From positions 62,001-126,000 of the forward strand of contig NZ_WUFT01000015.1 in assembly GCF_010668805.1 (NCBI RefSeq): a DNA stretch of 64,000 bases. The letters run 5' to 3'. This DNA comes from Rhizobium phaseoli (lineage in GTDB: Bacteria; Pseudomonadota; Alphaproteobacteria; Rhizobiales; Rhizobiaceae). How positions within the stretch are numbered: position 1 is the first letter of the stretch; each line of letters starts with the position of its first letter. Both the position numbers and the translations under genes were made by a program. The notes beneath the pieces were generated by a model. The model saw nothing but the letters and a program-made list of their open reading frames with translations, made no database searches and was not told the origin of the DNA. This document shows, in pieces, positions 43,199 to 51,633 of the stretch.

Positions 43199-43615
43199 AT
43201 GCCGGAATTCGAGCTGACCGCTTCACCCTCGCCGGAGGAACTGGCTGCGATCACCGATGCGCTCTTAGCCTTCAACGCCAGCGATGTCGGCCCCTCCGAT
43301 CGTCGGCCGCTCACCGTTCTCATCCGCGACACCGACGGCAAGGTGACCGGTGGCCTGTCTGGCTTCACCGCTTGGGGCTGGCTCTTCACCCAGATGCTCT
43401 ATATTCCGGATACGCTGCGCGGCACCAGTCTCGCCGGCAAAATCCTCGCAAAGGCGGAAGAAGAGGCCAAGGCGCGCGGCTGCCGCGGTGCCTGGATCGA
43501 CACCTTCAGCCCGCAGGCTTTGCGCGCCTATCTGCGTCAGGGTTATGAAGTCTTCGGCGAGCTTGAGGATTTCCCGCAAGGTCGCACACGCAGCTTTCTC
43601 CGCAAAAGCCTCTAA
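43199..43615 (+). CDS. GNAT-family N-acetyltransferase (138 residues)
   Basis: ATG at 43199 is 4 bp after the stop of the membrane-protein gene, so it may be carried on the MoxR operon transcript; GAAGGGCGATG lies upstream. The acetyltransferase fold is visible with DTDGKVTGGLSGFTAWGWLFTQMLYIPDTLRGTSLAGKIL (residues ~45-85; the acetyl-CoA loop is the degenerate RGTSLAGKIL) and FSPQALRAYLRQGYEVFGELEDF (~103-125). The acceptor is unknown. The stop abuts the convergent GNAT gene with no gap. Confidence 0.84.
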   Translation: MPEFELTASPSPEELAAITDALLAFNASDVGPSDRRPLTVLIRDTDGKVTGGLSGFTAWGWLFTQMLYIPDTLRGTSLAGKILAKAEEEAKARGCRGAWIDTFSPQALRAYLRQGYEVFGELEDFPQGRTRSFLRKSL

Positions 43616-44116
43616 TCAACCGTGCCAGGCGATGATGCCCTTCAGCCGTTCGTGCACGCCCTCGGCGATCGGAACGACGAGTACGCGGCCGGGATCAACA
43701 GGTCCCGGGAAGGAAAGCGCGTTGTAGGCGACCTTCTCGAAGCCGAGCGGGCCGTAATAGGGCGGATCGCCGACGAGGATCACGGCTTCCGAGCCCTTGC
43801 GTCTTGCCGCCTCCACCGCGATCCGCACCAGTTCCCGGCCGATGCCCTGGTTCTTATGGGAGGGCCGGACGGCGAGCGGGCCGAGAAGATGGCCCTTCAC
43901 CGTGCCGGCCAGCACCGGCGTCATGCGCACCGAGGCGATCGTCTCGCCGTTGTCGGTGCAGATGAAGGAGAGCGACAGATCATGCGGCCCCTGCTCGCGA
44001 ATGCGCGCGGCAGCACGCGTGAAGCGGCCCGGACCGAAAGCTTCTTCGTTGATGTGTTCGATGGCGGCGTCATGGGACGCGTCTTCGGTGAGGTAGACGA
44101 GATCGTGCTTGTACAT
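43616..44116 (-). CDS. YhbS-like GNAT N-acetyltransferase (166 residues)
   Basis: A 166-residue acetyltransferase of the YhbS type. The acetyl-CoA motif GPLAVRPSHKNQGIGRELVRIAVEAA is at about residues 79-104, and VILVGDPPYYGPLGFEKVAYN at about 114-134 is typical of this subgroup. Start ATG at 44116. It converges on the preceding GNAT gene with zero bases between stops, so the ends of the two transcripts must overlap. The two GNATs are of different subfamilies. Confidence 0.88.
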   Translation of the reverse strand: MYKHDLVYLTEDASHDAAIEHINEEAFGPGRFTRAAARIREQGPHDLSLSFICTDNGETIASVRMTPVLAGTVKGHLLGPLAVRPSHKNQGIGRELVRIAVEAARRKGSEAVILVGDPPYYGPLGFEKVAYNALSFPGPVDPGRVLVVPIAEGVHERLKGIIAWHG

Positions 44117-44406
44117 GATGACAGAAACCGGATTGACAGATTAATGGGTCTCGAACACGCCTTGGGCGTTCGGGAGCATCAGCGTCGTCGCGGGTTTCTG
44201 GAAATGAACATCAGGCAGAGATCCCAAAATCGTGACGTGGCCGATAGCAGGAAAAATTTCCGCCGTCCAACGCAAAATGCAGGCTACAACGCTCGGAACG
44301 ATGCAGTGCCAAACCGCGTGACACACTGTTCAACCTTTACCGCCTGCAAAGCCCCGCTATCTCAGCTAACTTCGGCCCCGACACGCAACCAAAGGAAATG
44401 AAGATC

Positions 44407-45405
44407 ATGGGAATGCTGGTGGACGGCGTCTGGCATGACGTTTGGTACGACACCAAGGAAAGCAAGGGCCAATTCAAGCGGCAGCCCTCGCAGTTCCGCA
44501 ACTGGGTGACATCGGACGGTGAGGCCGGCCCTTCCGGCAGCGGCGGCTTCAAAGCCGAAGCCGGGCGTTACCATCTTTATGTCTCGCTTGCCTGTCCCTG
44601 GGCGCACCGCACGCTGATCTTCCGCAAGCTGAAGAAGCTGGAGGAGCTGATTTCGGTCTCCGTCGTCGATCCGCTGATGGTCGAGAACGGCTGGGAATTC
44701 AAGGTCGGCGACGGCGCCACCGGCGACCAGCTCTTCGGCGCCGACACCCTCTGGCAGATCTACCGCAAGGCCGATCCCCACTATTCCGGCCGCGTCACCG
44801 TTCCCGTGCTCTGGGACAAGACCACCGCCACGATCGTCAACAACGAATCGGCCGAGATCATCCGCATGTTCAACAGTGCCTTCGACGGACTGACTGGCTC
44901 GAAGGCCGATTTCTATCCGGACGACCTTCGCGCCGAAATCGATGCGCTGAACGCCACCGTCTACGACGCGGTCAACAATGGCGTCTACAAGGCGGGCTTT
45001 GCCACCACCCAGGAAGCCTATGAGGAAAATGTCGGCAAGTTGTTCGAGACGCTCGACATGCTCGACGAGCGCCTGGGCAGGAGCCGTTACCTCTTCGGCG
45101 ACAGGCTGACCGAGGCAGACTGGCGCCTCTTCACCACGCTGGTGCGCTTCGATCCCGTCTATGTCGGCCATTTCAAGTGCAACATCCGCCGCATCGCCGA
45201 TTACCGCAACCTGTCCGGCTACCTCAGTGATCTCTACCAGACGACCGGCATTGCCGAAACGGTGAACCTGAAGCACATCAAAGAACACTATTACCGCAGC
45301 CACAAGACGATCAACCCGACCGGCATCGTTCCCGTCGGCCCCGCGCTTGATCTCGACAGCCCGCGTGGCCGCGCGACTGCGCCCCGCGTCTTTTCAGACG
45401 CGTAA
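44407..45405 (+). CDS. Glutathionyl-hydroquinone reductase-like glutathione S-transferase
   Basis: A 332-residue protein of the YqjG/ECM4 (Xi-class GST) family, which reduces glutathionyl-hydroquinones. The catalytic Cys is in VSLACPWAHRTLI (about residues 60-72), and the family-specific VVDPLMVENGWEF and ADPHYSGRVTVPVLWDKTTATIVNNESAEIIRMFNSAF (~122-160) follow; the C-terminal helical domain contains ETLDMLDERLG and the conserved RFDPVYVGHFKCN. AAAGGAA lies 9 nt before the ATG at 44407; ATG at 44398 is an alternative with poorer spacing. A RIME-like repeat follows. Confidence 0.9.
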   Translation: MGMLVDGVWHDVWYDTKESKGQFKRQPSQFRNWVTSDGEAGPSGSGGFKAEAGRYHLYVSLACPWAHRTLIFRKLKKLEELISVSVVDPLMVENGWEFKVGDGATGDQLFGADTLWQIYRKADPHYSGRVTVPVLWDKTTATIVNNESAEIIRMFNSAFDGLTGSKADFYPDDLRAEIDALNATVYDAVNNGVYKAGFATTQEAYEENVGKLFETLDMLDERLGRSRYLFGDRLTEADWRLFTTLVRFDPVYVGHFKCNIRRIADYRNLSGYLSDLYQTTGIAETVNLKHIKEHYYRSHKTINPTGIVPVGPALDLDSPRGRATAPRVFSDA

Positions 45406-45413
45406 AGGACGCT

Positions 45414-45521
45414 CTAAAGCATGTCGCGCAAAAGTGTGCAGCGGTTTTGCGTCAACGACATGCGCAAAAACAAAGAGCTAAAGCGCGAGGAGCGAATCTG
45501 AAAGATCGCGACGCGCCTTAG
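45414..45521 (+). repeat. RIME-like intergenic palindromic repeat (copy D)
   Basis: 108 bp, almost the same as 19329-19436 in reverse. First palindrome: AAAGCATGTCGCGCAAAAG against the CGACATGCGCAAAAACA arm; second: AAAGCGCGAGGAGCGAATC, then GATCGCGACGCGCCTTAG. It starts 8 bp after the GST stop and sits before the convergent NUDIX gene, where it can form the transcript ends of both. Confidence 0.8.
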
Positions 45522-45557
45522 CACTTCGAATTGCTACGTACCGCCACCTGAACACTC

Positions 45558-46037
45558 TCACCAGCGGTGGTCGTGCTCCTGCTCGCCGCGAAGCTCGGCG
45601 AGGCGGCGATGCGTCGCCTCGGTCGTGCCCTCGGGCAGACTGTCGAGCGGAAAGAAGCCGCTATCGGAGATCTCCCAGTCCGGTGGGCGCGGCGCCGTCT
45701 GCTCGACGCTCGCCCGGTAGAACACGACATGATCCCGGCGGGTGTTCGTGGTGTTGAAATAGACCTGCACCAGCTGCGGCTTGCCGATAATCCTCAGGTT
45801 GCCCTCCTCGCGCAACTCTTTCGCCAGCGCTTCTTCGACCGTCTCATTGCGCTCCAGTCCGCCGCCCGGCATATGCCAACCGCCGATATAGCTGTGGCGC
45901 ACCAGGAAAATCCGACCGCCCGAATCGAAGCACGCGGCCCTGACACCCATCGTCATGCCCCGGGCGAAGGAGAAATAGACATGCAGCAGGCGCAAGGCCA
46001 GCCTGATGTGAGGGGGCCGCTTCTCTTTATCCACCAT
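45558..46037 (-). CDS. NUDIX hydrolase (159 residues)
   Basis: A small NUDIX enzyme. The Nudix box GGGLERNETVEEALAKELREEGNL spans about residues 59-82 with the catalytic Glu residues of REL-REEG. N-terminal strand GVRAACFDSGGRIFLVRHSYIGGWHMPGG is typical of the MutT/ADP-ribose pyrophosphatase fold. The first ~28 residues are basic and partly hydrophobic (IRLALRLLHVYFSFARGM), which may reflect a membrane-adjacent tail. The natural substrate is unknown. Convergent with the GST gene across a RIME-like repeat. Confidence 0.86.
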   Translation of the reverse strand: MVDKEKRPPHIRLALRLLHVYFSFARGMTMGVRAACFDSGGRIFLVRHSYIGGWHMPGGGLERNETVEEALAKELREEGNLRIIGKPQLVQVYFNTTNTRRDHVVFYRASVEQTAPRPPDWEISDSGFFPLDSLPEGTTEATHRRLAELRGEQEHDHRW

Positions 46038-46095
46038 CGCTCCGTTTCAGCTCTTCATCGCGCCGGATGTGTTTGATTTGTCAATAAGCTGGTCT

Positions 46096-47016
46096 ATGTC
46101 TCGTAGCATGTTTAAGCTCGCGCATATTTCCGACGTCCACCTTGGGCCGTTGCCCCGTCTTTCCATTCAAGAGCTGTTTTCAAAACGCATAACCGGCTTT
46201 GTGAACTGGCATCGAAACCGACGCAAGCACCTTTTCGGCAGCACGCTGGATCTGCTGCTCGACGACATCCGTGCCCATCAGGCCGATCACCTGGCCGTCA
46301 CCGGCGATCTCGTCAATCTGGCGAGCGGCATCGAGATCCGCGCTGCCGCAGCCTGGCTGCGCGAACTCGGCGATCCCGCCGCCACATCGGTCGTCCCCGG
46401 CAATCACGACGCCTATGTTCCCGGCGCCTACGAAAAGTCGATGCGCGCCTGGTACGATTATGTCCGCGGCGATCTCTCTCCGCCGCAATGGCAGGAGGAT
46501 CGCCATATTTTCCCTTATCTGCGCATCCGCGACAAGGTTGCGATCGTCGGCTGCTCAACGGCGGTCGCCACCCCTCCCTTTGCCGCCTCCGGCTTTTTCG
46601 GCGCGCGCCAGGCGCGCGACACCGTCAACATGCTGCGAGCGGCCGGGGAAGCCGGTCTCTTTCGCGTTGTCATGATCCATCATCCGCCGATCCGCGGCGC
46701 CACCGCCTTCCACAAGCGCATGATCGGCATCCGCCGCTTCGCCGCAGTGATTTCGACCGGTGGTGCCGAACTCGTGCTGCACGGGCATACGCACCTGAAC
46801 ACGCTGCACTGGCTGCGCGGCCAGGTGCAGCCGGTGCCGGTGGTCGGCATTGCGTCGGCCTCGCAGGGACCGGGCAGCATCAAGCCGCCCGCCGCCTATA
46901 ATCTCTTCTCCATCGACGGTTCTCCGGGCGCCTGGGAGCTCAGCGGCGAGCGCTTCAGCGTCAACAGGTCCGGCGACGCAGTGACGCCGGAAAGCACCGA
47001 TATTTTCGCGCGTTAG
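46096..47016 (+). CDS. Metallophosphoesterase
   Basis: A calcineurin-like phosphoesterase with the full set of metal-binding motifs: HISDVHLG (residues ~8-15), AVTGDLVNL (~65-73), VVPGNHDAY (~97-105), MIHHPPI (~193-199) and LHGHTHLN (~230-237). About 306 residues from the ATG at 46096; the ATG at 46108 (MFKLAHISDVH) is the other possible start and neither has a strong ribosome site. The substrate may be a cyclic nucleotide, lipid A precursor or nucleic acid; sequence alone does not say. It is divergent from the NUDIX gene at 46037. Confidence 0.88.
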   Translation: MSRSMFKLAHISDVHLGPLPRLSIQELFSKRITGFVNWHRNRRKHLFGSTLDLLLDDIRAHQADHLAVTGDLVNLASGIEIRAAAAWLRELGDPAATSVVPGNHDAYVPGAYEKSMRAWYDYVRGDLSPPQWQEDRHIFPYLRIRDKVAIVGCSTAVATPPFAASGFFGARQARDTVNMLRAAGEAGLFRVVMIHHPPIRGATAFHKRMIGIRRFAAVISTGGAELVLHGHTHLNTLHWLRGQVQPVPVVGIASASQGPGSIKPPAAYNLFSIDGSPGAWELSGERFSVNRSGDAVTPESTDIFAR

Positions 47017-47175
47017 CGCCGGTTCCGGACTCCTTTTATCCAGCACTTGAACCGATCTGAGAGGACGTCTGGCCATCGTCGCAACAATCACCATGGCGGC
47101 CGCTTATCCTCTTGGTATTTTGAACGGTAGGCGTACAATCCAGGCGATTGCATCGCCCAAGAACGGAGCCCGCCA

Positions 47176-47736
47176 ATGACGTCTTCTTTCCGTCACCTGT
47201 CTAGAATTTCGCTCGCCGCCGGCTTTGCCTTCGGCATCGCCACGGCTGCTTTCGCGGTCGGCGACAATAACGATGACACCAACCCGCCGCCGAAGACCCA
47301 GACGACCAAGACCTGCACCGGCGGCAAGGTCTGGGACAAGACCAAGAAGGAATGCGTCAATCCGAAGAAGAGCAGCTTCAACGACGACGATCTCTATAAG
47401 TTCGCCCGCGAGTTTGCCTACGCCGATCAGTATGACAATGCCATCACCGTGCTCAATCTCGCCCGCAATCAGAACGACCCGCGCATCCTGAACTATCTCG
47501 GCTACGCCAACCGCAAGGCCGGTCGCATGGAGCTCGGCATGTCCTACTATCGTAAGGCGCTGCAGGCGGATGAGAACTACATCCTAGCCCGCTCTTACAT
47601 GGGCATGGCGCTGGTGGAACAGGGAGACATCCAGGGAGCCCGCGTCCAGCTTGTCGAAATCCGCGATCGCGGCGGCGAAGGCACATGGGCCTATCGGGCT
47701 CTGCTGCAAAGCTTGAACGGCTACAAGACATATTGA
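47176..47736 (+). CDS. Exported TPR-domain protein
   Basis: A 186-residue protein with a signal peptide (residues 1-27: SLAAGFAFGIATAAFA, cleavage near AFA-VG) and a Thr/Lys-rich stretch with a CTGGKVWDKTKKECVNPKK pair of cysteines (residues ~45-63), likely disulfide-bonded. Residues ~70-175 form TPR-like repeats (KFAREFAYADQYDNAITVLNLARNQNDPRILNYLGYANRKAGRMELGMSYYRKAL...). AACGGAGCC precedes the ATG. It probably acts in the periplasm as a scaffold. No partner genes can be named. Confidence 0.83.
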   Translation: MTSSFRHLSRISLAAGFAFGIATAAFAVGDNNDDTNPPPKTQTTKTCTGGKVWDKTKKECVNPKKSSFNDDDLYKFAREFAYADQYDNAITVLNLARNQNDPRILNYLGYANRKAGRMELGMSYYRKALQADENYILARSYMGMALVEQGDIQGARVQLVEIRDRGGEGTWAYRALLQSLNGYKTY

Positions 47737-47923
47737 CGCAAGGTTTGCGGGCAACAATACGAAAATCCCTTGAGAAAAGGGGATGAAGACGACCGGATGC
47801 TTGCGAAGTGCAGCAGACTTGTTTCATAAAGCACAGGCATCGTCGGCGTCGATAAGGCCGGCTTCGCGTTCGACGGCGAACCCTTCGTCCGCGAAACCAT
47901 TGTGAATGCTTCTTGGATAGACA

Positions 47924-48433
47924 ATGCGTCAACCCGCAACGACCATCGATCTCCGGCGTGATCTCGTCGGCCTTCTGCCCCGCCTTCGCCGCTTCGCGAT
48001 CACGCTCGCGGGTGAGGCTGCCGTGGCCGACGAACTCGTTCAGGCCGTCTGTCAGCGCGCCATCGCCAAGGGTCATCAATGGAGCGGTGAAGGCCGGCTG
48101 GAAAGCTGGATCTACACGCTTGCCCGCCAGCAATGGACCGACGACAGCCGCAAGCGAAAGCCGAAGGCGTCCGTCCGCGGCAACGTTACCGATATACGCG
48201 AGGCCGCGCGCGAACGCTCGGCTGCAGCCGATCCCGACGGCATCCATCACATGATCGCCGATATGCCGGACGGACTTTCCAGCATGTTCCTGCTCGTCGA
48301 TGTCGAAGGCCACAGCTACCAGCAGGCGGCCGACATCATGGGCACGCCGGTGGCAAATGTCGTCTCCCAGCTTGCGACCGCAAGGCTGCATTTTGCCCGG
48401 CTTGCCGGCACCCACCCGATCCACAGGTACTGA
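47924..48433 (+). CDS. ECF-type RNA polymerase sigma factor
   Basis: A 169-residue sigma factor of the extracytoplasmic function class: region 2 in LPRLRRFAITLAGEAAVADELVQAVCQRAIAKGHQWSGEGRLESWIYTLARQQWTDDSRKRK (residues ~19-78) and region 4 in LPDGLSSMFLLVDVEGHSYQQAADIMGTPVANVVSQLATARLHFARL-like sequence (~115-163). The next gene is its probable anti-sigma factor, 2 bp downstream of the stop. This is the usual sigma/anti-sigma pair arrangement. The regulated genes are not identified; the TPR gene 187 bp upstream is a candidate only by position. Confidence 0.87.
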   Translation: MRQPATTIDLRRDLVGLLPRLRRFAITLAGEAAVADELVQAVCQRAIAKGHQWSGEGRLESWIYTLARQQWTDDSRKRKPKASVRGNVTDIREAARERSAAADPDGIHHMIADMPDGLSSMFLLVDVEGHSYQQAADIMGTPVANVVSQLATARLHFARLAGTHPIHRY

Positions 48434-48435
48434 AT

Positions 48436-49278
48436 TTGCTCGATCTCAGGAAATTGCCGCTCGAAGCCCAGCTCACCGCCCTTCTCGATGGCGAGGTCTC
48501 GCCCGAACAGCGCCACGAACTGGAGCAGCGCCTGGCAACCGACGAGAGCACGCGCCGGCTGCACGAGAAGCTGCGCCACGGCGCCGATTTCGGCCGCCAC
48601 CGCTTCGACGATATCCTGAAGGAGCCCGTGCCGCTCGCCCTCGTCCGCGCGATCAAAAGCACGCAGCCGCCGAAAACGCCGATCGCCCAGCGCGCGACGC
48701 GCCCGCATGTGAAACTGGCGCCGAGCGGCCCGCAAGCGCTGGCCGCCGCTCTCATCCTCTTCGCCGTCGGTTGCGGTATCGGCTATTTCGTCGGCACCGC
48801 CCCGGATGCCGACGAAATAGCCACCACGACCTCCGCCACCGCACCGGCCAATACCAGCGACTGGCTGGGCGACGTCACAGCCTATCAGCGGCTGCTGATC
48901 CGCCAGCCTCGTCATCTCGTCGAAGTACCCGCCTCGCAGGCCGAGGAAATCTCCAGCTGGCTGACGACCGCGATCGGCGTGCCCTTCCGCGTGCCTGATC
49001 TCAGCGCCGAAACTTGGACCTTCCAGGGCGCGCGCGTCATCCTCGGCGACAATCGCCCTGTCGGCCAGCTCGTCTATTCCAACGCCGATGGCGACGTAAT
49101 CTCCATCTGCTTCCGCAAGGACGCGCAGCCGCCGGAGACCGACGACTTCAAGGAAACGATCAAGGACGAGATCGGCCTCGTGACCTGGCACAATGCCGGC
49201 ACCTCCTATGTGCTTGCCGGCCCCTCCGCCGAAGCGACGCTCGGCCAGCTCGCCATGAAGATCGCCACCGCGATTTGA
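48436..49278 (+). CDS. Anti-sigma factor, single membrane helix
   Basis: A 280-residue protein starting at TTG 48436, 2 bp after the sigma-factor stop; upstream in-frame sequence would read into the sigma gene, so the TTG is the best start. The N-terminal ~60 residues LPLEAQLTALLDGEVSPEQRHELEQRLATDESTRRLHEKLR fit an anti-sigma domain, followed by a single membrane helix (ALAAALILFAVGCGIGYFVGT, ~97-117) and a periplasmic domain with the LLIRQPRHLVEVPASQAEEISSWLTTAIGVPFRVPDLS region. This resembles RskA/ChrR-type membrane anti-sigma factors. The signal sensed is unknown. Confidence 0.85.
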   Translation: MLDLRKLPLEAQLTALLDGEVSPEQRHELEQRLATDESTRRLHEKLRHGADFGRHRFDDILKEPVPLALVRAIKSTQPPKTPIAQRATRPHVKLAPSGPQALAAALILFAVGCGIGYFVGTAPDADEIATTTSATAPANTSDWLGDVTAYQRLLIRQPRHLVEVPASQAEEISSWLTTAIGVPFRVPDLSAETWTFQGARVILGDNRPVGQLVYSNADGDVISICFRKDAQPPETDDFKETIKDEIGLVTWHNAGTSYVLAGPSAEATLGQLAMKIATAI

Positions 49279-49335
49279 TGACCGCCAGCGGAGCTGAGGC
49301 GGCACCACGGCAAAATCGACTATCAGCGCCAGCCG

Positions 49336-49501
49336 CCCCCTCATCCGACCCTGTGGGCCACCTTCTCCCCGCTGGGGAGAAGAGGGAGCGAGTGGTGGCC
49401 TACCGTCCTTCGGCGCCCTCTTGCGGATAAGAGGAAGCGAGACGTTGCGGCATATCTCTTCTCCCCAGCGGGGAGAAGGTGCCGGCAGGCGGATGAGGGG
49501 G
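49336..49501. repeat. Large intergenic inverted repeat (~166 bp)
   Basis: Two long arms: the left arm runs from CCCCCTCATCCG (49336-49347) through ACCTTCTCCCCGCTGGGGAGAAG (about 49360-49382); the right arm runs from CTTCTCCCCAGCGGGGAGAAGG (about 49458-49479) through GGCGGATGAGGGGG (to 49501). Each arm contains a smaller palindrome TCTCCCC..GGGGAGA. The inner ~70 bp hold further short palindromes. The whole can fold into one large hairpin. It fills most of the 336 bp between the convergent anti-sigma and leuA genes; words of the same type occur at 8020-8190. Confidence 0.75.
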
Positions 49502-49614
49502 CCGCACGGCACGCCTTTCATTGCTTTCGCGTGCGCTCAACGCAGACGCAACGAAGTCAATCTAATTGCCAGGCCGCGCCGTATCGAGACGATCGCGGCT
49601 CTGACCCTATTCGA

Positions 49615-51345
49615 TCAGGCCTTGCCGGCCTTCACCTCGAGCACGCGGTTGGCCGCCGAGACGATCGCTTCCAGCGATGCCGCGACGATGTTGGTATTGA
49701 CGCCGGCGCCGAACAGCTTGCCGCTGGGATAGGAAGTTTCGACATAGGAGATCGCCGCCGCATTCGAGCCGTGTTGCAGCGAATGTTCGGAATAATCCTC
49801 GACCGACATTTCGATACCGAGATAATGCGACAATGCATTGATGAAGCCGTCGATCGGGCCGTTGCCGCGTCCTTCGATGCGCTTGATCTCGCCATTGTCG
49901 GTGATCTCAGCCGCCACGATCCGCTGGCCCTTGTGCTCGGTGTCCGGATAGGTGTGATGGTCAACGAATTTGAGGCGCGCGCTCGGCTGCGTCACGTAGC
50001 GCTCGATGAAACGGTCGTAGATCCGCTTTGAAGGAAGCTCCTTGCCCTCTACGTCGGTAATGCGCTGGATATCCTCGCGGAACTCCACCTGCAGGTTGCG
50101 CGGCAGGTTGAGCCCGTAATCCTGCTGCAGGATATAGGCGATGCCGCCCTTGCCGGACTGCGAGTTGATGCGGATGATCGCCTCGTAGGAACGGCCGACA
50201 TCACGCGGATCGATCGGCAGGTAGGGCACTTCCCAGACGGGATGGTTGGCAACCTGCGCCGCCTTCATGCCCTTGTTGATCGCATCCTGATGCGAGCCTG
50301 AGAAGGCCGTGTAGACCAGCTCGCCGACGTAAGGATGACGCTCTGAAATCGCCATCTGGTTCGAGTATTCGAACACTTCCTTGATGCGCTCGATATTCGA
50401 GCAGTCGATCTCGGGATCGACGCCTTGCGTGAACATGTTCAGCGCCATCGTCACCATATCGACATTGCCGGTACGCTCGCCATTGCCGAAGAGCGTGCCT
50501 TCGACGCGGTCGGCGCCTGCCAGCAAGGCCAATTCGGCAGCGGCGATCCCTGTGCCGCGGTCGTTATGCGGATGCAGCGAAACGATCAGGTTGTCGCGAT
50601 TATCGAGATTGCGGCACATCCATTCGATCTGGTCGGCATAGACGTTCGGCGTTGCCATCTCGACGGTGGACGGCAGGTTGATGATCAGCTTGTTATCAGG
50701 CGTCGGCTTGACGACCTCTATGACGGCATTGCAGATTTCCAAAGCCACCTCGAGCTCGGTGCCGGTGAAGCTCTCGGGCGAATATTCGAAACGATAGCCG
50801 CCGCCTGCCTTGGCGGCCATGTCGGTGATCATCTTGGCGGCATCGACGGCGATCTGCTTGATCCCCTGCACATCCTTGGCGAAGACGACGCGGCGCTGCA
50901 GCTCGCTGGTCGAGTTATAGAAATGCACGATCGGCCGGTTTGCGCCTTCCAGCGCCTCGAAGGTGCGGGTGATGAGTTCCGGGCGGCACTGCACCAACAC
51001 CTGCAGGGAGACGTCGGCGGGCACGTTGCTCTCTTCGACGCACCAGCGGGCGAAATCGAAATCGGTCTGCGAGGCCGAAGGGAAACCGATCTCGATTTCC
51101 TTGAAGCCCATCTCCAGCAGCAGCTGGAACATGCGCGCCTTGCGATCGTGACCCATCGGGTCGACCAGCGCCTGGTTGCCGTCGCGCAGGTCGACCGAGC
51201 ACCAGACCGGCGCCTTGGTGATGGTCTTCGTCGGCCAGGTGCGGTCGGGAATGTTCACCTGCGGATACGCCCGGTATTTCACCGCAGCGTCGGGCATGCC
51301 TTTTGTCGGGGCAGTCTTCCGTGAGGATTGCGTCTTCGCGTCCAT
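49615..51345 (-). CDS. leuA: 2-isopropylmalate synthase (long form)
   Basis: Condenses acetyl-CoA with 2-ketoisovalerate, the first step of leucine synthesis. 576 residues: the catalytic TIM barrel (VWCSVDLRDGNQALVDP near 45-61; HxH motif SLHPHNDRGTGIAAAELALLAGADRVEGTLFGNGERTGN near 250-290) and a C-terminal regulatory domain (~410-570). The start ATG at 51345 has GAGGAG 9 nt upstream. Upstream (51459-51662) lies a Leu-rich leader peptide, a competing hairpin pair and a promoter, so transcription is probably controlled by leucine attenuation. The enzyme is of the type with feedback inhibition by leucine. Confidence 0.95.
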   Translation of the reverse strand: MDAKTQSSRKTAPTKGMPDAAVKYRAYPQVNIPDRTWPTKTITKAPVWCSVDLRDGNQALVDPMGHDRKARMFQLLLEMGFKEIEIGFPSASQTDFDFARWCVEESNVPADVSLQVLVQCRPELITRTFEALEGANRPIVHFYNSTSELQRRVVFAKDVQGIKQIAVDAAKMITDMAAKAGGGYRFEYSPESFTGTELEVALEICNAVIEVVKPTPDNKLIINLPSTVEMATPNVYADQIEWMCRNLDNRDNLIVSLHPHNDRGTGIAAAELALLAGADRVEGTLFGNGERTGNVDMVTMALNMFTQGVDPEIDCSNIERIKEVFEYSNQMAISERHPYVGELVYTAFSGSHQDAINKGMKAAQVANHPVWEVPYLPIDPRDVGRSYEAIIRINSQSGKGGIAYILQQDYGLNLPRNLQVEFREDIQRITDVEGKELPSKRIYDRFIERYVTQPSARLKFVDHHTYPDTEHKGQRIVAAEITDNGEIKRIEGRGNGPIDGFINALSHYLGIEMSVEDYSEHSLQHGSNAAAISYVETSYPSGKLFGAGVNTNIVAASLEAIVSAANRVLEVKAGKA

Positions 51346-51458
51346 CGTATCGTCTCCTCGTCCCGGCATTTGCCCGCTCTTAGCCGATCGTATCGGGCTT
51401 GGCGATAAACAAATGCGGACCTTTGTCGGTCAATAGGTCAATTTTGAAAGTGAGTCGC

Positions 51459-51502
51459 GAGGAGCGATGGCCGGGCGGGCTTTCGGCCGCCGGGCGCTCC
51501 TC
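51459..51502 (-). promoter_or_regulatory. Attenuator hairpin in the leuA leader
   Basis: On the minus strand GAGGAGCG (51502-51495) pairs perfectly with CGCTCCTC (51466-51459), around a GC-rich inner stem. The same GAGGAG can pair instead with the CTCCTC in the run of Leu codons of the leader peptide, giving mutually exclusive structures. The leader's stop codon lies within the hairpin's first arm. A long U-run is absent, so it may control translation or a Rho-type termination rather than intrinsic termination. Confidence 0.65.
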
Positions 51503-51626
51503 AAAGGACCCGGCAACCGCGCGTAAGGCCGAGGAGAAGAAGCGAGGTCAGGGCGCGCGTATTGTCACGCAGGGCGATGCGGCCGCGTGCAATCGTGTCG
51601 GAAATTCTGGCGCCAGTGGTCTTCAT
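51501..51626 (-). CDS. leuL: leuA leader peptide (41 residues)
   Basis: A short frame whose 3' part encodes ALTSLLLLGLTRGCRVL, with four consecutive leucine codons (CTT CTT CTC CTC) and eight Leu in all. It ends where the alternative hairpin begins, as in classical amino-acid attenuators, and lies about 155 bp upstream of leuA. There is no ribosome site close to the ATG, but the promoter -10 lies only 7 nt before it, which suggests that translation begins at the 5' end of the mRNA. The ribosome stalling on leucine codons would free or bind the GAGGAG arm. Symbol leuL follows usage for such leaders. Confidence 0.7.
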   Translation of the reverse strand: MKTTGARISDTIARGRIALRDNTRALTSLLLLGLTRGCRVL

Positions 51627-51633
51627 GGCCGCG

